This document shows positions 1 through 12,731 of a stretch of 64,000 nt of DNA, in pieces. The stretch covers positions 83,171,256-83,235,255 of the forward strand of contig NC_088911.1 in the NCBI RefSeq assembly GCF_963576675.1. The letters are read 5' to 3'. Under the pieces are notes generated by a model. That model was not told the origin of the DNA. It saw only the letters and a program-made list of their open reading frames with translations, and did not search any database. The translations under genes and the position numbers were made by a program. The first letter of the stretch is position 1; the number at the start of each line of letters is the position of its first letter. The DNA is from Euphorbia lathyris (Eukaryota; Streptophyta; Magnoliopsida; Malpighiales; Euphorbiaceae).

Positions 1-3000
1 TTTACATAAACTTTTATTTTATATGAAAAAATCCACAAACTTTGTGAAAAATAGAGTTTTACGTAAAACCTTTGAACTTTACATTAATCTTTTATTTTTA
101 AACATAATTTAAGTAAATTTAGACTAAATTTACATAACCTTGTTATTTTATTAGAAAAAATCCACAAACTATGTGAAAACAGAGTTTTACGTAAAACCTT
201 TGAAATTTACGTAAATCTTTAATTATTAGACATAATTTACGTAAAGTTTAATTAAATTTATGTAACCTTGTTATTTGAGAAGAAAAAATCCACAAACCTT
301 GTGAAAAATATAGTTTACGTAAAACCCTTGAACTTTACGTAAAGCTTTTATTTTTAGACATAATTTATGTAAAGTTAGTCTAAATTTATGTAACCTTGTT
401 ATTTTAGGAGAAAACACTACAAACGTTGTGAAAAATAGAGTTTTACATAAAACATTTGAACTTTATGTAAATCTACTATTTTTAGACATAATTTACGTAA
501 AATCAGACTAAATTTACATGATCTCGTTATTTTAGGAGGAAAAATCCACAAACCTTGTGAAAATTAGAGGTTTACGTAAAACCTTTGGAATTTACATAAA
601 TATTTTATTTTTAGACATAATTTACATAAAGTTGGAATAAATTTATATGATCTTGTTATTTTAGCAGGAAAAATCCACAAACCTTGTGAAAATTAGAGAT
701 TTACATAAAACCTTTAAAATTTACGTAAATATTTTATTTTTAGACATAAACCGTTGTTTTTTATAAGGCAAATCCACAAATCTTGTGAAAAATAGAGTTT
801 TACATAAAACTTGTGAACTTTACGTAAATCTTTTATTTTTAGACATAATTTACGTAAGGTTTGACTAAATTTACGTAATCTTGTTATTTGATAAGAAAAA
901 TCCAAAAATCTTGTGAAAAATAGAGTTTTACATAAAACATTTGAACTTTACGTAAATCTTTTATTTTTATACATAATTTACGTAAGGTTTGACTAAATTT
1001 ACGTAACCCTTTTACTTTAGGAGAAAAATCCACAAACATTGTGAAAATTAGAGTTTTACGTAAAACCTTTGAACTTTACGTAAATATTTTATTTTTAGAT
1101 ATAGTTTGACTAAATTTACGTATTTTTAGACATAATTTACTTAAGGTTTGACTAAATTTATGTAACTTTGTTATTTTAGGAGAAAAAATCCACAAACCTT
1201 GTGAAAATTAGAGTTTTAGGTAAAACCTTTGAACTTTACGTAAATATTTTATTTTTAGATATAATTTACGTATAGTTTGACTAAATTTAGGTAACCTTTT
1301 TATTTTAGGAGAAAAAAAATTCACAAACCTTGTGAAAATAGAGTTTTACGTAAAACCTATAAATTTTACGTAAATCTTTTATTTTTAGATATAATTTACG
1401 TAAGGTTTGACTAAATTTACGTAACCCTTTTACTTTAGGAGAAAAATCCCCAAACATTGTGAAAATTAGAGTTTTACGTAAAACCCTTGAAATTTACGTA
1501 AATATTTTATTTTTAGATATAATTTACGTATAGTTTGACTAAATTTACGTATTTTTAGACATAATTTACATAAAGTTTGACTAAATTTACGTAACCTTGT
1601 TAGTTTAGGAGAAAAAATCCACAAACCTTGTGAAAATTAGAGTTTTACGTAAAACCTTTGGACTTTACGTAAATATTTTATTTTTAGATATAATTTACGT
1701 ATAGTTTGACTAAATTTAGGTAACCTTTTTATTTTAGGAGAAAAAAAATTCACAAATCTTGTGAAAATAGAGTTTTAGATAAAACCTATGAATTTTACGT
1801 AAATCTTTTATTGTTAGACATAATTTATGTAAGGTTTGACCAAATTTACGTAACCTTGTTATTTTAGGAGAAAAAATCCACAAACCTTGTGAAAATTAGA
1901 GTTTTACGTAAAACCTTTAACTTTACGTAAATATTTTATTTTTAGATATAATTTACGTATAGTTTGACTAAATTTAGGTAATCTTTTTATTTTAGGAGAA
2001 AAAAAATTCACAAACCTTGTGAAAATAGAGTTTTACGTAAAACCTATGAATTTTACGTAAATCTTTTATTTCTAGATATAATTTACGTAATATTTGACTA
2101 AATTTACGTAACCCTTTTACTTTAGGAGTAAAATCCACAAACATTGTGAAAATTATAGTTTTACGTAAAACCTTTAAACTTTACGTAAATATTTTATTTT
2201 TAGATATAATTTACGTATAGTTTGACTAAATTTACGTATTTTTAGACATAATTTACGTAAGGTTTGACTAAATTTACATAACCTTTTTATTTTAGAAGAA
2301 AAAATCCACAAACCTTGTGAAAATTAGAGTTTTACGTAAACCTTTGAACCTTACGTAAATATTTTATTTTTAGATATAATTTACGTATAGTTTGACTAAA
2401 TTTAGGTAACCTTTTTATTTTAGGAGAAAAAAAATTAGAAACCTTGTGAAAATAGAGTTTTACGTAAAACCTATGAATTTTACTTAATTCTTTTATTTCT
2501 AGATATAATTTACGTAAGGTTTGACTAAATTTACGTAACCATTTTACTTTAGGAGAAAAATCAACAAACATTGTGAAAATTAGAGTTTTACGTAAAACCT
2601 TTGAACTTTACGTAAATATTTTATTTTTAGATATAGTTTGACTAAATTTACGTATTTTTAGACATAATTTACTTAAGGTTTGACTAAATTTATGTAACTT
2701 TGTTATTTTAGGAGAAAAAATCCACAAACCTTGTGAAAATTAGAGTTTTAGGTAAAACCTTTGAACTTTACGTAAATATTTTATTTTTAGATATAATTTA
2801 CGTATAGTTTGACTAAATTTAGGTAACCTTTTTATTTTAGGAGAAAAAAAATTCACAAACCTTGTGAAAATAGAGTTTTAGGTAAAACCTATAAATTTTA
2901 CGTAAATCTTTTATTTTTAGATATAATTTACGTAAGGTTTGACTAAATTTACGTAACCCTTTTACTTTAGGAGAAAAATCCCCAAACATTGTGAAAATTA

Positions 3001-6000
3001 GAGTTTTACGTAAAACCCTTGAAATTTACGTAAATATTTTATTTTTAGATATAATTTACGTATAGTTTGACTAAATTTACGTATTTTTAGACATAATTTA
3101 CATAAAGTTTGACTAAATTTACGTAACCTTATTATTTTAGGAGAAAAAATCCACAAACCTTGTGAAAATTAGAGTTTTACGTAAAACCTTTGGACTTTAC
3201 GTAAATATTTTATTTTTAGATATAATTTACGTATAGTTTGACTAAATTTAGGCAACCTTTTTATTTTAGGAGAAAAAAAATTCACAAATCTTGTGAAAAT
3301 AGAGTTTTACATAAAACCTATGAATTTTACGTAAATCTTTTATTGTTAGACATAATTTACGTAAGGTTTGACTAAATTTACGTAACCTTGTTATTTTAGG
3401 AGAAAAAATCCACAAACCTTGTGAAAATTAGAGTTTTACGTAAAACCTTTAAACTTTACGTAAATATTTTATTTTTAGATATAATTTACGTATAGTTTGA
3501 CTAAATTTACGTATTTTTAGACATAATTTACGTAAGGTTTGACTAAATTTACATAACCTTTTTATTTTAGAAGAAAAAATCCACAAACCTTGTGAAAATT
3601 AGAGTTTTACGTAAACCTTTGAACCTTACGTAAATATTTTATTTTTAGATATAATTTACGTATAGTTTGACTAAATTTAGGTAACCTTTTTATTTTAGGA
3701 GAAAAAAAATTAGAAACCTTGTGAAAATAGAGTTTTACGTAAAACCTATGAATTTTACTTAATTCTTTTATTTCTAGATATAATTTACGTAAGGTTTGAC
3801 TAAATTTACGTAACCATTTTACTTTAGGAGAAAAATCAACAAACATTGTGAAAATTAGAGTTTTACGTAAAACCTTTGAACTTTACGTAAATATTTTATT
3901 TTTAGATATAGTTTGACTAAATTTACGTATTTTTAGACATAATTTACTTAAGGTTTGACTAAATTTATGTAACCTTGTTATTTTAGGAGAAAAAATCCAC
4001 AAACCTTGTGAAAATTAGAGTTTTAGGTAAAACCTTTGAACTTTACGTAAATATTTTATTTTTAGATATAATTTACGTATAGTTTGACTAAATTTAGGTA
4101 ACCTTTTTATTTTAGGAGAAAAAAAATTCACAAACCTTGTGAAAATAGAGTTTTACGTAAAACCTATAAATTTTACGTAAATCTTTTATTTTTAGATATA
4201 ATTTACGTAAGGTTTGACTAAATTTACGTAACCCTTTTACTTTAGGAGAAAAATCCCCAAACATTGTGAAAATTAGAGTTTTACGTAAAACCCTTGAAAT
4301 TTACGTAAATATTTTATTTTTAGATATAATTTACGTATAGTTTGACTAAATTTACGTATTTTTAGACATAATTTACATAAAGTTTGACTAAATTTACGTA
4401 ACCTTATTATTTTAGGAGAAAAAATCCACAAACCTTGTGAAAATTAGAGTTTTACGTAAAACCTTTGGACTTTACGTAAATATTTTATTTTTAGATATAA
4501 TTTACGTATAGTTTGACTAAATTTAGGCAACCTTTTTATTTTAGGAGAAAAAAAATTCACAAATCTTGTGAAAATAGAGTTTTACATAAAACCTATGAAT
4601 TTTACGTAAATCTTTTATTGTTAGACATAATTTACGTAAGGTTTGACTAAATTTACGTAACCTTGTTATTTTAGGAGAAAAAATCCACAAACCTTGTGAA
4701 AATTAGAGTTTTACGTAAAACCTTTAACTCTACGTAAATATTTTATTTTTAGATATAATTTACGTATAGTTTGACTAAATTTAGGTAACCTTTTTATTTT
4801 AGGAGAAAAAAAATTCACAAACCTTGTGAAAATAGAGTTTTACGTAAAACCTATGAATTTTACGTAAATCTTTTATTTCTAGATATAATTTACGTAAGAT
4901 TTGACTAAATTTACGTAACCCTTTTACTTTAGGAGAAAAATCCACAAACATTGTGAAAATTAGAGTTTTACGTAAAACCTTTAAACTTTACGTAAATATT
5001 TTATTTTTAGATATAATTTACGTATAGTTTGACTAAATTTACGTATTTTTAGACATAATTTACGTAAGGTTTGACTAAATTTACATAACCTTGTTATTTT
5101 AGGAGAAAAAATCCACAAACCTTGTGAAAATTAGAGTTTTACGTAAACCTTTGAACTTTACGTAAATATTTTATTTTTAGATATAATTTACGTATAGTTT
5201 GACTAAATTTAGGTAACCTTTTTATTTTAGGAGAAAAAAATTTACAAACCTTGTGAAAATAGAGTTTTACGTAAAACCTATGAATTTTACGTAAATCTTT
5301 TATTTCTAGATATAATTTACGTAAGGTTTGACTAAATTTACGTAACCATTTTACTTTAGGAGAAAAATCAACAAACATTGTGAAAATTAGAGTTTTACGT
5401 AAAACCTTTGAACTTTACGTAAATATTTTATTTTTAGATATAGTTTACGTATAGTTTGACTAAATTTACGTATTTTTAGACATAATTTACTTAACCTTGT
5501 TATTTTAGGAGAAAAAATCCACAAACCTTGTGAAAATTAGAGTTTTACGTAAAACCTTTAAACTTTACGTAAATATTTTATTTTTAGATATAATTTACGT
5601 ATAGTTTGACTAAATTTACGTATTTTTAGACATAATTTACGTAAGGTTTGACTAAATTTACATAACCTTTTTATTTTAGAAGAAAAAATCCACAAACCTT
5701 GTGAAAATTAGAGTTTTACGTAAACCTTTGAACCTTACGTAAATATTTTATTTTTAGATATAATTTACGTATAGTTTGACTAAATTTAGGTAACCTTTTT
5801 ATTTTAGGAGAAAAAAAATTAGAAACCTTGTGAAAATAGAGTTTTACGTAAAACCTATGAATTTTACTTAATTCTTTTATTTCTAGATATAATTTACGTA
5901 AGGTTTGACTAAATTTACGTAACCATTTTACTTTAGGAGAAAAATCAACAAACATTGTGAAAATTAGAGTTTTACGTAAAACCTTTGAACTTTACGTAAA

Positions 6001-9000
6001 TATTTTATTTTTAGATATAGTTTGACTAAATTTACGTATTTTTAGACATAATTTACTTAAGGTTTGACTAAATTTATGTAACCTTGTTATTTTAGGAGAA
6101 AAAATCCACAAACCTTGTGAAAATTAGAGTTTTAGGTAAAACCTTTGAACTTTACGTAAATATTTTATTTTTAGATATAATTTACGTATAGTTTGACTAA
6201 ATTTAGGTAACCTTTTTATTTTAGGAGAAAAAAAATTCACAAACCTTGTGAAAATAGAGTTTTACGTAAAACCTATAAATTTTACGTAAATCTTTTATTT
6301 TTAGATATAATTTACGTAAGGTTTGACTAAATTTACGTAACCCTTTTACTTTAGGAGAAAAATCCCCAAACATTGTGAAAATTAGAGTTTTACGTAAAAC
6401 CCTTGAAATTTACGTAAATATTTTATTTTTAGATATAATTTACGTATAGTTTGACTAAATTTACGTATTTTTAGACATAATTTACATAAAGTTTGACTAA
6501 ATTTACGTAACCTTATTATTTTAGGAGAAAAAATCCACAAACCTTGTGAAAATTAGAGTTTTACGTAAAACCTTTGGACTTTACGTAAATATTTTATTTT
6601 TAGATATAATTTACGTATAGTTTGACTAAATTTAGGCAACCTTTTTATTTTAGGAGAAAAAAAATTCACAAATCTTGTGAAAATAGAGTTTTACATAAAA
6701 CCTATGAATTTTACGTAAATCTTTTATTGTTAGACATAATTTACGTAAGGTTTGACTAAATTTACGTAACCTTGTTATTTTAGGAGAAAAAATCCACAAA
6801 CCTTGTGAAAATTAGAGTTTTACGTAAAACCTTTAACTCTACGTAAATAATTTATTTTTAGATATAATTTACGTATAGTTTGACTAAATTTAGGTAACCT
6901 TTTTATTTTAGGAGAAAAAAAATTCACAAACCTTGTGAAAATAGAGTTTTACGTAAAACCTATGAATTTTACGTAAATCTTTTATTTCTAGATATAATTT
7001 ACGTAAGATTTGACTAAATTTACGTAACCCTTTTACTTTAGGAGAAAAATCCACAAACATTGTGAAAATTAGAGTTTTACGTAAAACCTTTAAACTTTAC
7101 GTAAATATTTTATTTTTAGATATAATTTACGTATAGTTTGACTAAATTTACGTATTTTTAGACATAATTTACGTAAGGTTTGACTAAATTTACATAACCT
7201 TGTTATTTTAGGAGAAAAAATCCACAAACCTTGTGAAAATTAGAGTTTTACGTAAACCTTTGAACTTTACGTAAATATTTTATTTTTAGATATAATTTAC
7301 GTATAGTTTGACTAAATTTAGGTAACCTTTTTATTTTAGGAGAAAAAAATTTACAAACCTTGTGAAAATAGAGTTTTACGTAAAACCTATGAATTTTACG
7401 TAAATCTTTTATTTCTAGATATAATTTACGTAAGGTTTGACTAAATTTACGTAACCATTTTACTTTAGGAGAAAAATCAACAAACATTGTGAAAATTAGA
7501 GTTTTACGTAAAACCTTTGAACTTTACGTAAATATTTTATTTTTAGATATAGTTTACGTATAGTTTGACTAAATTTACGTATTTTTAGACATAATTTACT
7601 TAACCTTGTTATTTTAGGAGAAAAAATCCACAAACCTTGTGAAAATTAGAGTTTTACGTAAAACCTTTAAACTTTACGTAAATATTTTATTTTTAGATAT
7701 AATTTACGTATAGTTTGACTAAATTTACGTATTTTTAGACATAATTTACGTAAGGTTTGACTAAATTTACATAACCTTTTTATTTTAGAAGAAAAAATCC
7801 ACAAACCTTGTGAAAATTAGAGTTTTACGTAAACCTTTGAACCTTACGTAAATATTTTATTTTTAGATATAATTTACGTATAGTTTGACTAAATTTAGGT
7901 AACCTTTTTATTTTAGGAGAAAAAAAATTAGAAACCTTGTGAAAATAGAGTTTTACGTAAAACCTATGAATTTTACTTAATTCTTTTATTTCTAGATATA
8001 ATTTACGTAAGGTTTGACTAAATTTACGTAACCATTTTACTTTAGGAGAAAAATCAACAAACATTGTGAAAATTAGAGTTTTACGTAAAACCTTTGAACT
8101 TTACGTAAATATTTTATTTTTAGATATAGTTTGACTAAATTTACGTATTTTTAGACATAATTTACTTAAGGTTTGACTAAATTTATGTAACCTTGTTATT
8201 TTAGGAGAAAAAATCCACAAACCTTGTGAAAATTAGAGTTTTAGGTAAAACCTTTGAACTTTACGTAAATATTTTATTTTTAGATATAATTTACGTATAG
8301 TTTGACTAAATTTAGGTAACCTTTTTATTTTAGGAGAAAAAAAATTCACAAACCTTGTGAAAATAGAGTTTTACGTAAAACCTATAAATTTTACGTAAAT
8401 CTTTTATTTTTAGATATAATTTACGTAAGGTTTGACTAAATTTACGTAACCCTTTTACTTTAGGAGAAAAATCCCCAAACATTGTGAAAATTAGAGTTTT
8501 ACGTAAAACCCTTGAAATTTACGTAAATATTTTATTTTTAGATATAATTTACGTATAGTTTGACTAAATTTACGTATTTTTAGACATAATTTACATAAAG
8601 TTTGACTAAATTTACGTAACCTTATTATTTTAGGAGAAAAAATCCACAAACCTTGTGAAAATTAGAGTTTTACGTAAAACCTTTGGACTTTACGTAAATA
8701 TTTTATTTTTAGATATAATTTACGTATAGTTTGACTAAATTTAGGCAACCTTTTTATTTTAGGAGAAAAAAAATTCACAAATCTTGTGAAAATAGAGTTT
8801 TACATAAAACCTATGAATTTTACGTAAATCTTTTATTGTTAGACATAATTTACGTAAGGTTTGACTAAATTTACGTAACCTTGTTATTTTAGGAGAAAAA
8901 ATCCACAAACCTTGTGAAAATTAGAGTTTTACGTAAAACCTTTAACTCTACGTAAATATTTTATTTTTAGATATAATTTACGTATAGTTTGACTAAATTT

Positions 9001-9776
9001 AGGTAACCTTTTTATTTTAGGAGAAAAAAAATTCACAAACCTTGTGAAAATAGAGTTTTACGTAAAACCTATGAATTTTACGTAAATCTTTTATTTCTAG
9101 ATATAATTTACGTAAGATTTGACTAAATTTACGTAACCCTTTTACTTTAGGAGAAAAATCCACAAACATTGTGAAAATTAGAGTTTTACGTAAAACCTTT
9201 AAACTTTACGTAAATATTTTATTTTTAGATATAATTTACGTATAGTTTGACTAAATTTACGTATTTTTAGACATAATTTACGTAAGGTTTGACTAAATTT
9301 ACATAACCTTGTTATTTTAGGAGAAAAAATCCACAAACCTTGTGAAAATTAGAGTTTTACGTAAACCTTTGAACTTTACGTAAATATTTTATTTTTAGAT
9401 ATAATTTACGTATAGTTTGACTAAATTTAGGTAACCTTTTTATTTTAGGAGAAAAAAATTTACAAACCTTGTGAAAATAGAGTTTTACGTAAAACCTATG
9501 AATTTTACGTAAATCTTTTATTTCTAGATATAATTTACGTAAGGTTTGACTAAATTTACGTAACCATTTTACTTTAGGAGAAAAATCAACAAACATTGTG
9601 AAAATTAGAGTTTTACGTAAAACCTTTGAACTTTACGTAAATATTTTATTTTTAGATATAGTTTACGTATAGTTTGACTAAATTTACGTATTTTTAGACA
9701 TAATTTACTTAACCTTGTTATTTTAGGAGAAAAAATCCACAAACCTTGTGAAAATTAGAGTTTTACGTAAAACCTT
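1..9776. repeat. AT-rich satellite array, monomer about 128 bp
   Basis: The whole stretch is made of one degenerate monomer. Landmarks recur in order: a TTTTACGTAAAA palindrome, a second TTTACGTAAAT, TTTTATTTTTAGATATAAT, a TTTGACTAAATTTACGTAA segment, TTTTAGGAGAAAAA, and a small hairpin CACAAACCTTGTG. Successive GAGTTTTACGTAAA starts are about 126-131 bp apart. Some monomers grow to about 150-173 bp by an internal duplication of the GTTTGACTAAATTTACGTA block. The array already runs at position 1, so its left end is outside the window. Monomers in the first 1000 bases are the most divergent, as at the edge of a satellite block. Short frames read here on the minus strand are repeat artefacts of lysine/phenylalanine-rich composition, not genes. 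Confidence 0.95.
3385..9776. repeat. Higher-order repeat, 3 copies of a 2109-bp unit
   Basis: Identical landmarks recur at an exact spacing of 2109 bp: 3607, 5716 and 7825, and again 5139, 7248 and 9357. Each unit holds about 15 monomers of mixed length. The copies are almost identical; one visible difference is a T-to-A near 6850 within the ATATTTTATT block. The register extends left to about 3385 and is lost at about 9777. A shorter offset of 1275 bp links 2332 with 3607, showing an older partial duplication inside the array. Near identity means recent unequal exchange or amplification, although collapse or expansion in the assembly could also produce exact copies. Confidence 0.9.
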
Positions 9777-9914
9777 TGAACTCTACATAAATCTTTTATT
9801 TTTAGATATAATTTACATATAGTTTGACTAAATTTACGTAACCTTTTTATTTTAGGAGAAAAAAATTCACAAAACTTGTGAAAATAGAGTTTTACGTAAA
9901 TCTTTTATTTTATC
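9777..9914. repeat. Degenerate last satellite monomer
   Basis: Here the 2109-bp register is lost, but one or two divergent monomers continue, with the TTTACGTAA and AAAACTTGTGAAAATAGAG landmarks. The array stops at about 9914, directly before a different inverted-repeat sequence. Confidence 0.7.
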
Positions 9915-10148
9915 AGTCCCTATGTTAAATATCTAACATATTGTTTAGTTCTCGTATTTTAATAATATATTGTTTAGTTCTTATTTTTTATTTTAAACAA
10001 CAGTTTTGTCACTTAAATTTTAAATTATTGAACAGATTAATCCCTCTATAAGGGACTAAACTGTTGAATTGAGCTAAAATTAAGAATTTAATAGTGTATT
10101 ATTAACATATAATGACTAAATAGTGATTAGATTAAAATATAGGGACTT
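9915..10148. mobile_element. Candidate foldback/MITE-like element at the satellite edge
   Basis: The segment starts with CAGTCCCTATGTT and ends with ATATAGGGACT, an inverted terminal motif of about 9 bp. Its centre has a further hairpin (AACAG, TTAATCCCTC, GAGGGATTAA-like, CTGTT around 10030-10065). It carries no reading frame. Flanking T/A-rich sequence prevents a firm target duplication. It may be a non-autonomous DNA element, but diverged intergenic sequence is also possible. Confidence 0.35.
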
Positions 10149-10520
10149 ATTTATTATTTACCTTATAATTAAAAATCTTTAAATTTTTCATAATTAAATA
10201 TTACCTGCTATAGCAGGTTACCTTTTTTTTATTAATTTTAATTAATCTTATTTGTATTAACACATGTCTTATTACTATTGTATACTAAAACAAAGTATGA
10301 TTACTTTGTTTTCCAACCTAGTAACTATAGAATTTACCATCAACCAAAACAATTAAGAACATATGCATAATCTATTTTAATTAACAATTAATTAAAACTT
10401 ATTTATCTTTAGAATTAATTAATCAAAACAGTTTCGTTAATTAACCTAACTATAAATATTCATTCAATCTGATTGAAAAACCTTTTAATTTTCATATATG
10501 AAATAACGGATTTAACGCAG
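10149..10520. other. AT-rich non-coding stretch, possibly 5' internal region of an antisense copia element
   Basis: No coding potential is seen. There is a 16-bp perfect palindrome ACCTGCTATAGCAGGT near 10203. If the neighbouring LTR is read on the minus strand, this segment lies just downstream of its primer-binding site and would be the start of that element's internal region. The sequence at 10496-10517 is inverted relative to 10603-10624 (ATATGAAATAACG-type arms). Confidence 0.4.
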
Positions 10521-10532
10521 GCTCGGATACCA
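10521..10532 (-). promoter_or_regulatory. tRNA-iMet primer-binding-site-like motif (antisense)
   Basis: The plus strand reads GCTCGGATACCA. Its complement TGGTATCCGAGC differs by one base from TGGTATCAGAGC, the primer site used by most plant copia and many gypsy elements. It lies one base from the proposed LTR end. Confidence 0.55.
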
Positions 10533-10533
10533 C

Positions 10534-12336
10534 TGAAGGAAAATAGGCAAACGTTTGGCAGCGGTAATATAAAATTTTAACATTTTTCCATTAACCCAAG
10601 ATCCGTTAATCGTTATTTCATATAAAGAGGGATAGAAGGAAATACCTTTTAGAAGTTCTATCTACCGTTGCAATCGAAGTTCCCACAACTCTTACTTCGA
10701 GTTCCCGAGCACAAGACAAAAACACAATTCAAAACAAGTTAGAACTCAACCGTGTAAAAGCAATCAAGAATAGATCGCCTCTAATTAATCAACACAAGAT
10801 CAAGGAATAAAAGAAAGAGATGAAAATCGATCGAATCGGAAGGAAGCGGTGAATGATCTCGTCCTCAACTAGGGGGTCGAAATTCTCTCTCTTCTGTAGA
10901 CTAGGGTTGGCTGAAATTCTCATGTAAGAGGGGTATATATACTCTCTTGTATCTAAACCCTAGTTAGATAGAATTAGGTTACTGAATAAGAATTTAATTC
11001 GGAATAAAATTCTTATTAGTTATTATCTATAATTATATCTAAATATAAAGATAATAATAATAACCTGACAGGATAATAATAGAAGCAATTTAATCTCATT
11101 AAACCTCCTAACTTATTTATCCTTTAATTAATTTAATTCACAATCATAATCTAATTAGAATTGTTAAAAATCAAATTAATTATTTATGTATTTTATATAC
11201 ATAAAATCCCCCCCCCCCCCCCACTTACTAGGCCTTAGTGGACTCAGTTGGGCTTCCATCAATTAATTAACATCTGTTTCTCTTTTGGGCTCCAAGTCTT
11301 ATGTGTGACCCATTAGGTTCTTATTGCTTCTAGTCGTATGCAACTATTAAATTAATTTTCTCAGAATTATATTTAATCTTTGCATAACGGAATGAGTGCG
11401 CGAAATATGATTAACAAATCTGAAACATTCCCCCAGAGCTATAAGAAGACAAGTCGATTCTGTCGTTGACCTTTCCGTATTAGTTACAGTATAATTCGAT
11501 CCTTTACATGTGAAGTATTAGTAGATGGAGTGCAAAATCCAGAATAAACAAAACATGGATATGGAAGTAGTAATTATACATTTTGATGAATGGAATAACT
11601 TTTAGAGTCTAAATTAAATAGCTAACGTAAGTGTATATGTGCAATGGTCTGGAGGTTCGTTAAATTGTGGGTTGGGTTTGATACAGTGTCTTGCAAGATT
11701 AGATGATAGTAATACCGTTATGAAAGTACTTCTATTATAAAGTCTCAAGGTTGTGTGTCTTGCAAGAGTAGACGATAACGCATACCTATTTTGATGCTAA
11801 ACACCATAAGACCATTAGACATATTTCACTTAGGTTTAGCTAGGGCCCTTAAAATAAATATAATAACTTTAGGATATTATGCGTAGTAATAAAGAGTTCA
11901 GTTTGTGATGTCATTTATTTAATCTTAATGATTATTTGATTGATCAATTATAATATATGTGAACTGTATGTGTATATGTATATATAAATATTTGCAATTA
12001 TGCTTATTGAGTAGGCAGTTCACCCCTTGCCATGTTGAAATTTTCATGCTAGGTTCAAAAGTTCTCCTATTTGCTAGATTTTCAAGTTTACCCTGCATTC
12101 AGGCTGGTCAGCACAACGGTCTTATTCCCATTAGCAATTTCATAGACATTCATTAGGTTTTATTATATTATTGGATTGGATTAATTGCTTAAGTTTCAGT
12201 AAATATTATTGACAGGTTAAATTGTTTGGTTGATTATTTAATTCTTTGGTTATGAGATTTTGATAGACGGTAATAAATGAGGAGGTGTTTGTTGGTATTT
12301 AAATTAATATATAATTTTATTCAAAAAATTTCAACA
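10534..12336 (-). repeat. Copia-like LTR (about 1.8 kb, antisense), flanked by PBS-like and PPT-like sites
   Basis: Read on the minus strand, the unit starts TGTTGAAATTTTTTG and ends TTTTCCTTCA. After its end comes GTGGTATCCGAGC, one base off the usual initiator-Met tRNA primer site. Before its start lies the purine run ATGTGGGGGAT, as usual for a copia polypurine tract. A TATATATA motif at about 10934-10945 (minus strand) followed by a leader-like stretch fits an LTR promoter. Both a PBS side and a PPT side are present, so internal sequence lies on both sides of one LTR. This suggests a tandem LTR-internal-LTR-internal remnant. A C15 run at 11208-11222 lies inside. No pol coding sequence is visible. 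LTR boundaries are inferred from the motifs, not from a second LTR copy. Confidence 0.5.
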
Positions 12337-12731
12337 ATCCCCCACATGAATAAAAATAGACACGAGACGACTAGGACGTGGTGATAACTTTCTACATAAG
12401 ATATCTGCATAGGATAGGTAGCTAATGTGTCTTGAACATGTCCTTGTGAAAGTATATTTACTTTACTGACTGACTAGTATACGCGATGTCTTTGAACTAT
12501 TCTATCGTTTGTGTAAACGATGATATACCCCACACAGATATCAACATAACACGGTATGGTTCTCATGGTTATGTTTGTTATGGTCATGAACATCGTCTGG
12601 TTCTGCGAGAGTTTAAGAGAATTAGGCCCCACTAATCTCCATCGAAGCGACCCCACTTCACTCTGACATAGGTGATTTATTTGCTCAGTATTTCTGACGA
12701 ACAATGTATCATTAAAAGCATATAGCTTAAC
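12337..12731 (-). other. 3' internal region of the antisense copia-like element, interrupted by the CRM insertion
   Basis: Non-coding sequence begins with the PPT-like CCCCCACAT (plus strand) and continues until the CRM element splits it. It resumes at 19862 after the duplicated TTAAC. Frames here on the minus strand only appear long because they read into the LTR of the inserted element. No protein family is recognisable. Confidence 0.45.

Noticed and set aside
714..9596. Repeated 63-79-codon minus-strand frames rich in Lys and Phe
   Set aside because: They recur at the satellite period and are fully explained by the tandem repeat; there is no independent coding signal.
1..9776. CRISPR-like array of regular repeats
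   Set aside because: Repeats are contiguous monomers without unique spacers, in a plant nuclear context.
11208..11222. C15 run as a functional G-quadruplex
   Set aside because: A single homopolymer run in an old LTR is more simply slippage, and nothing else supports a function.
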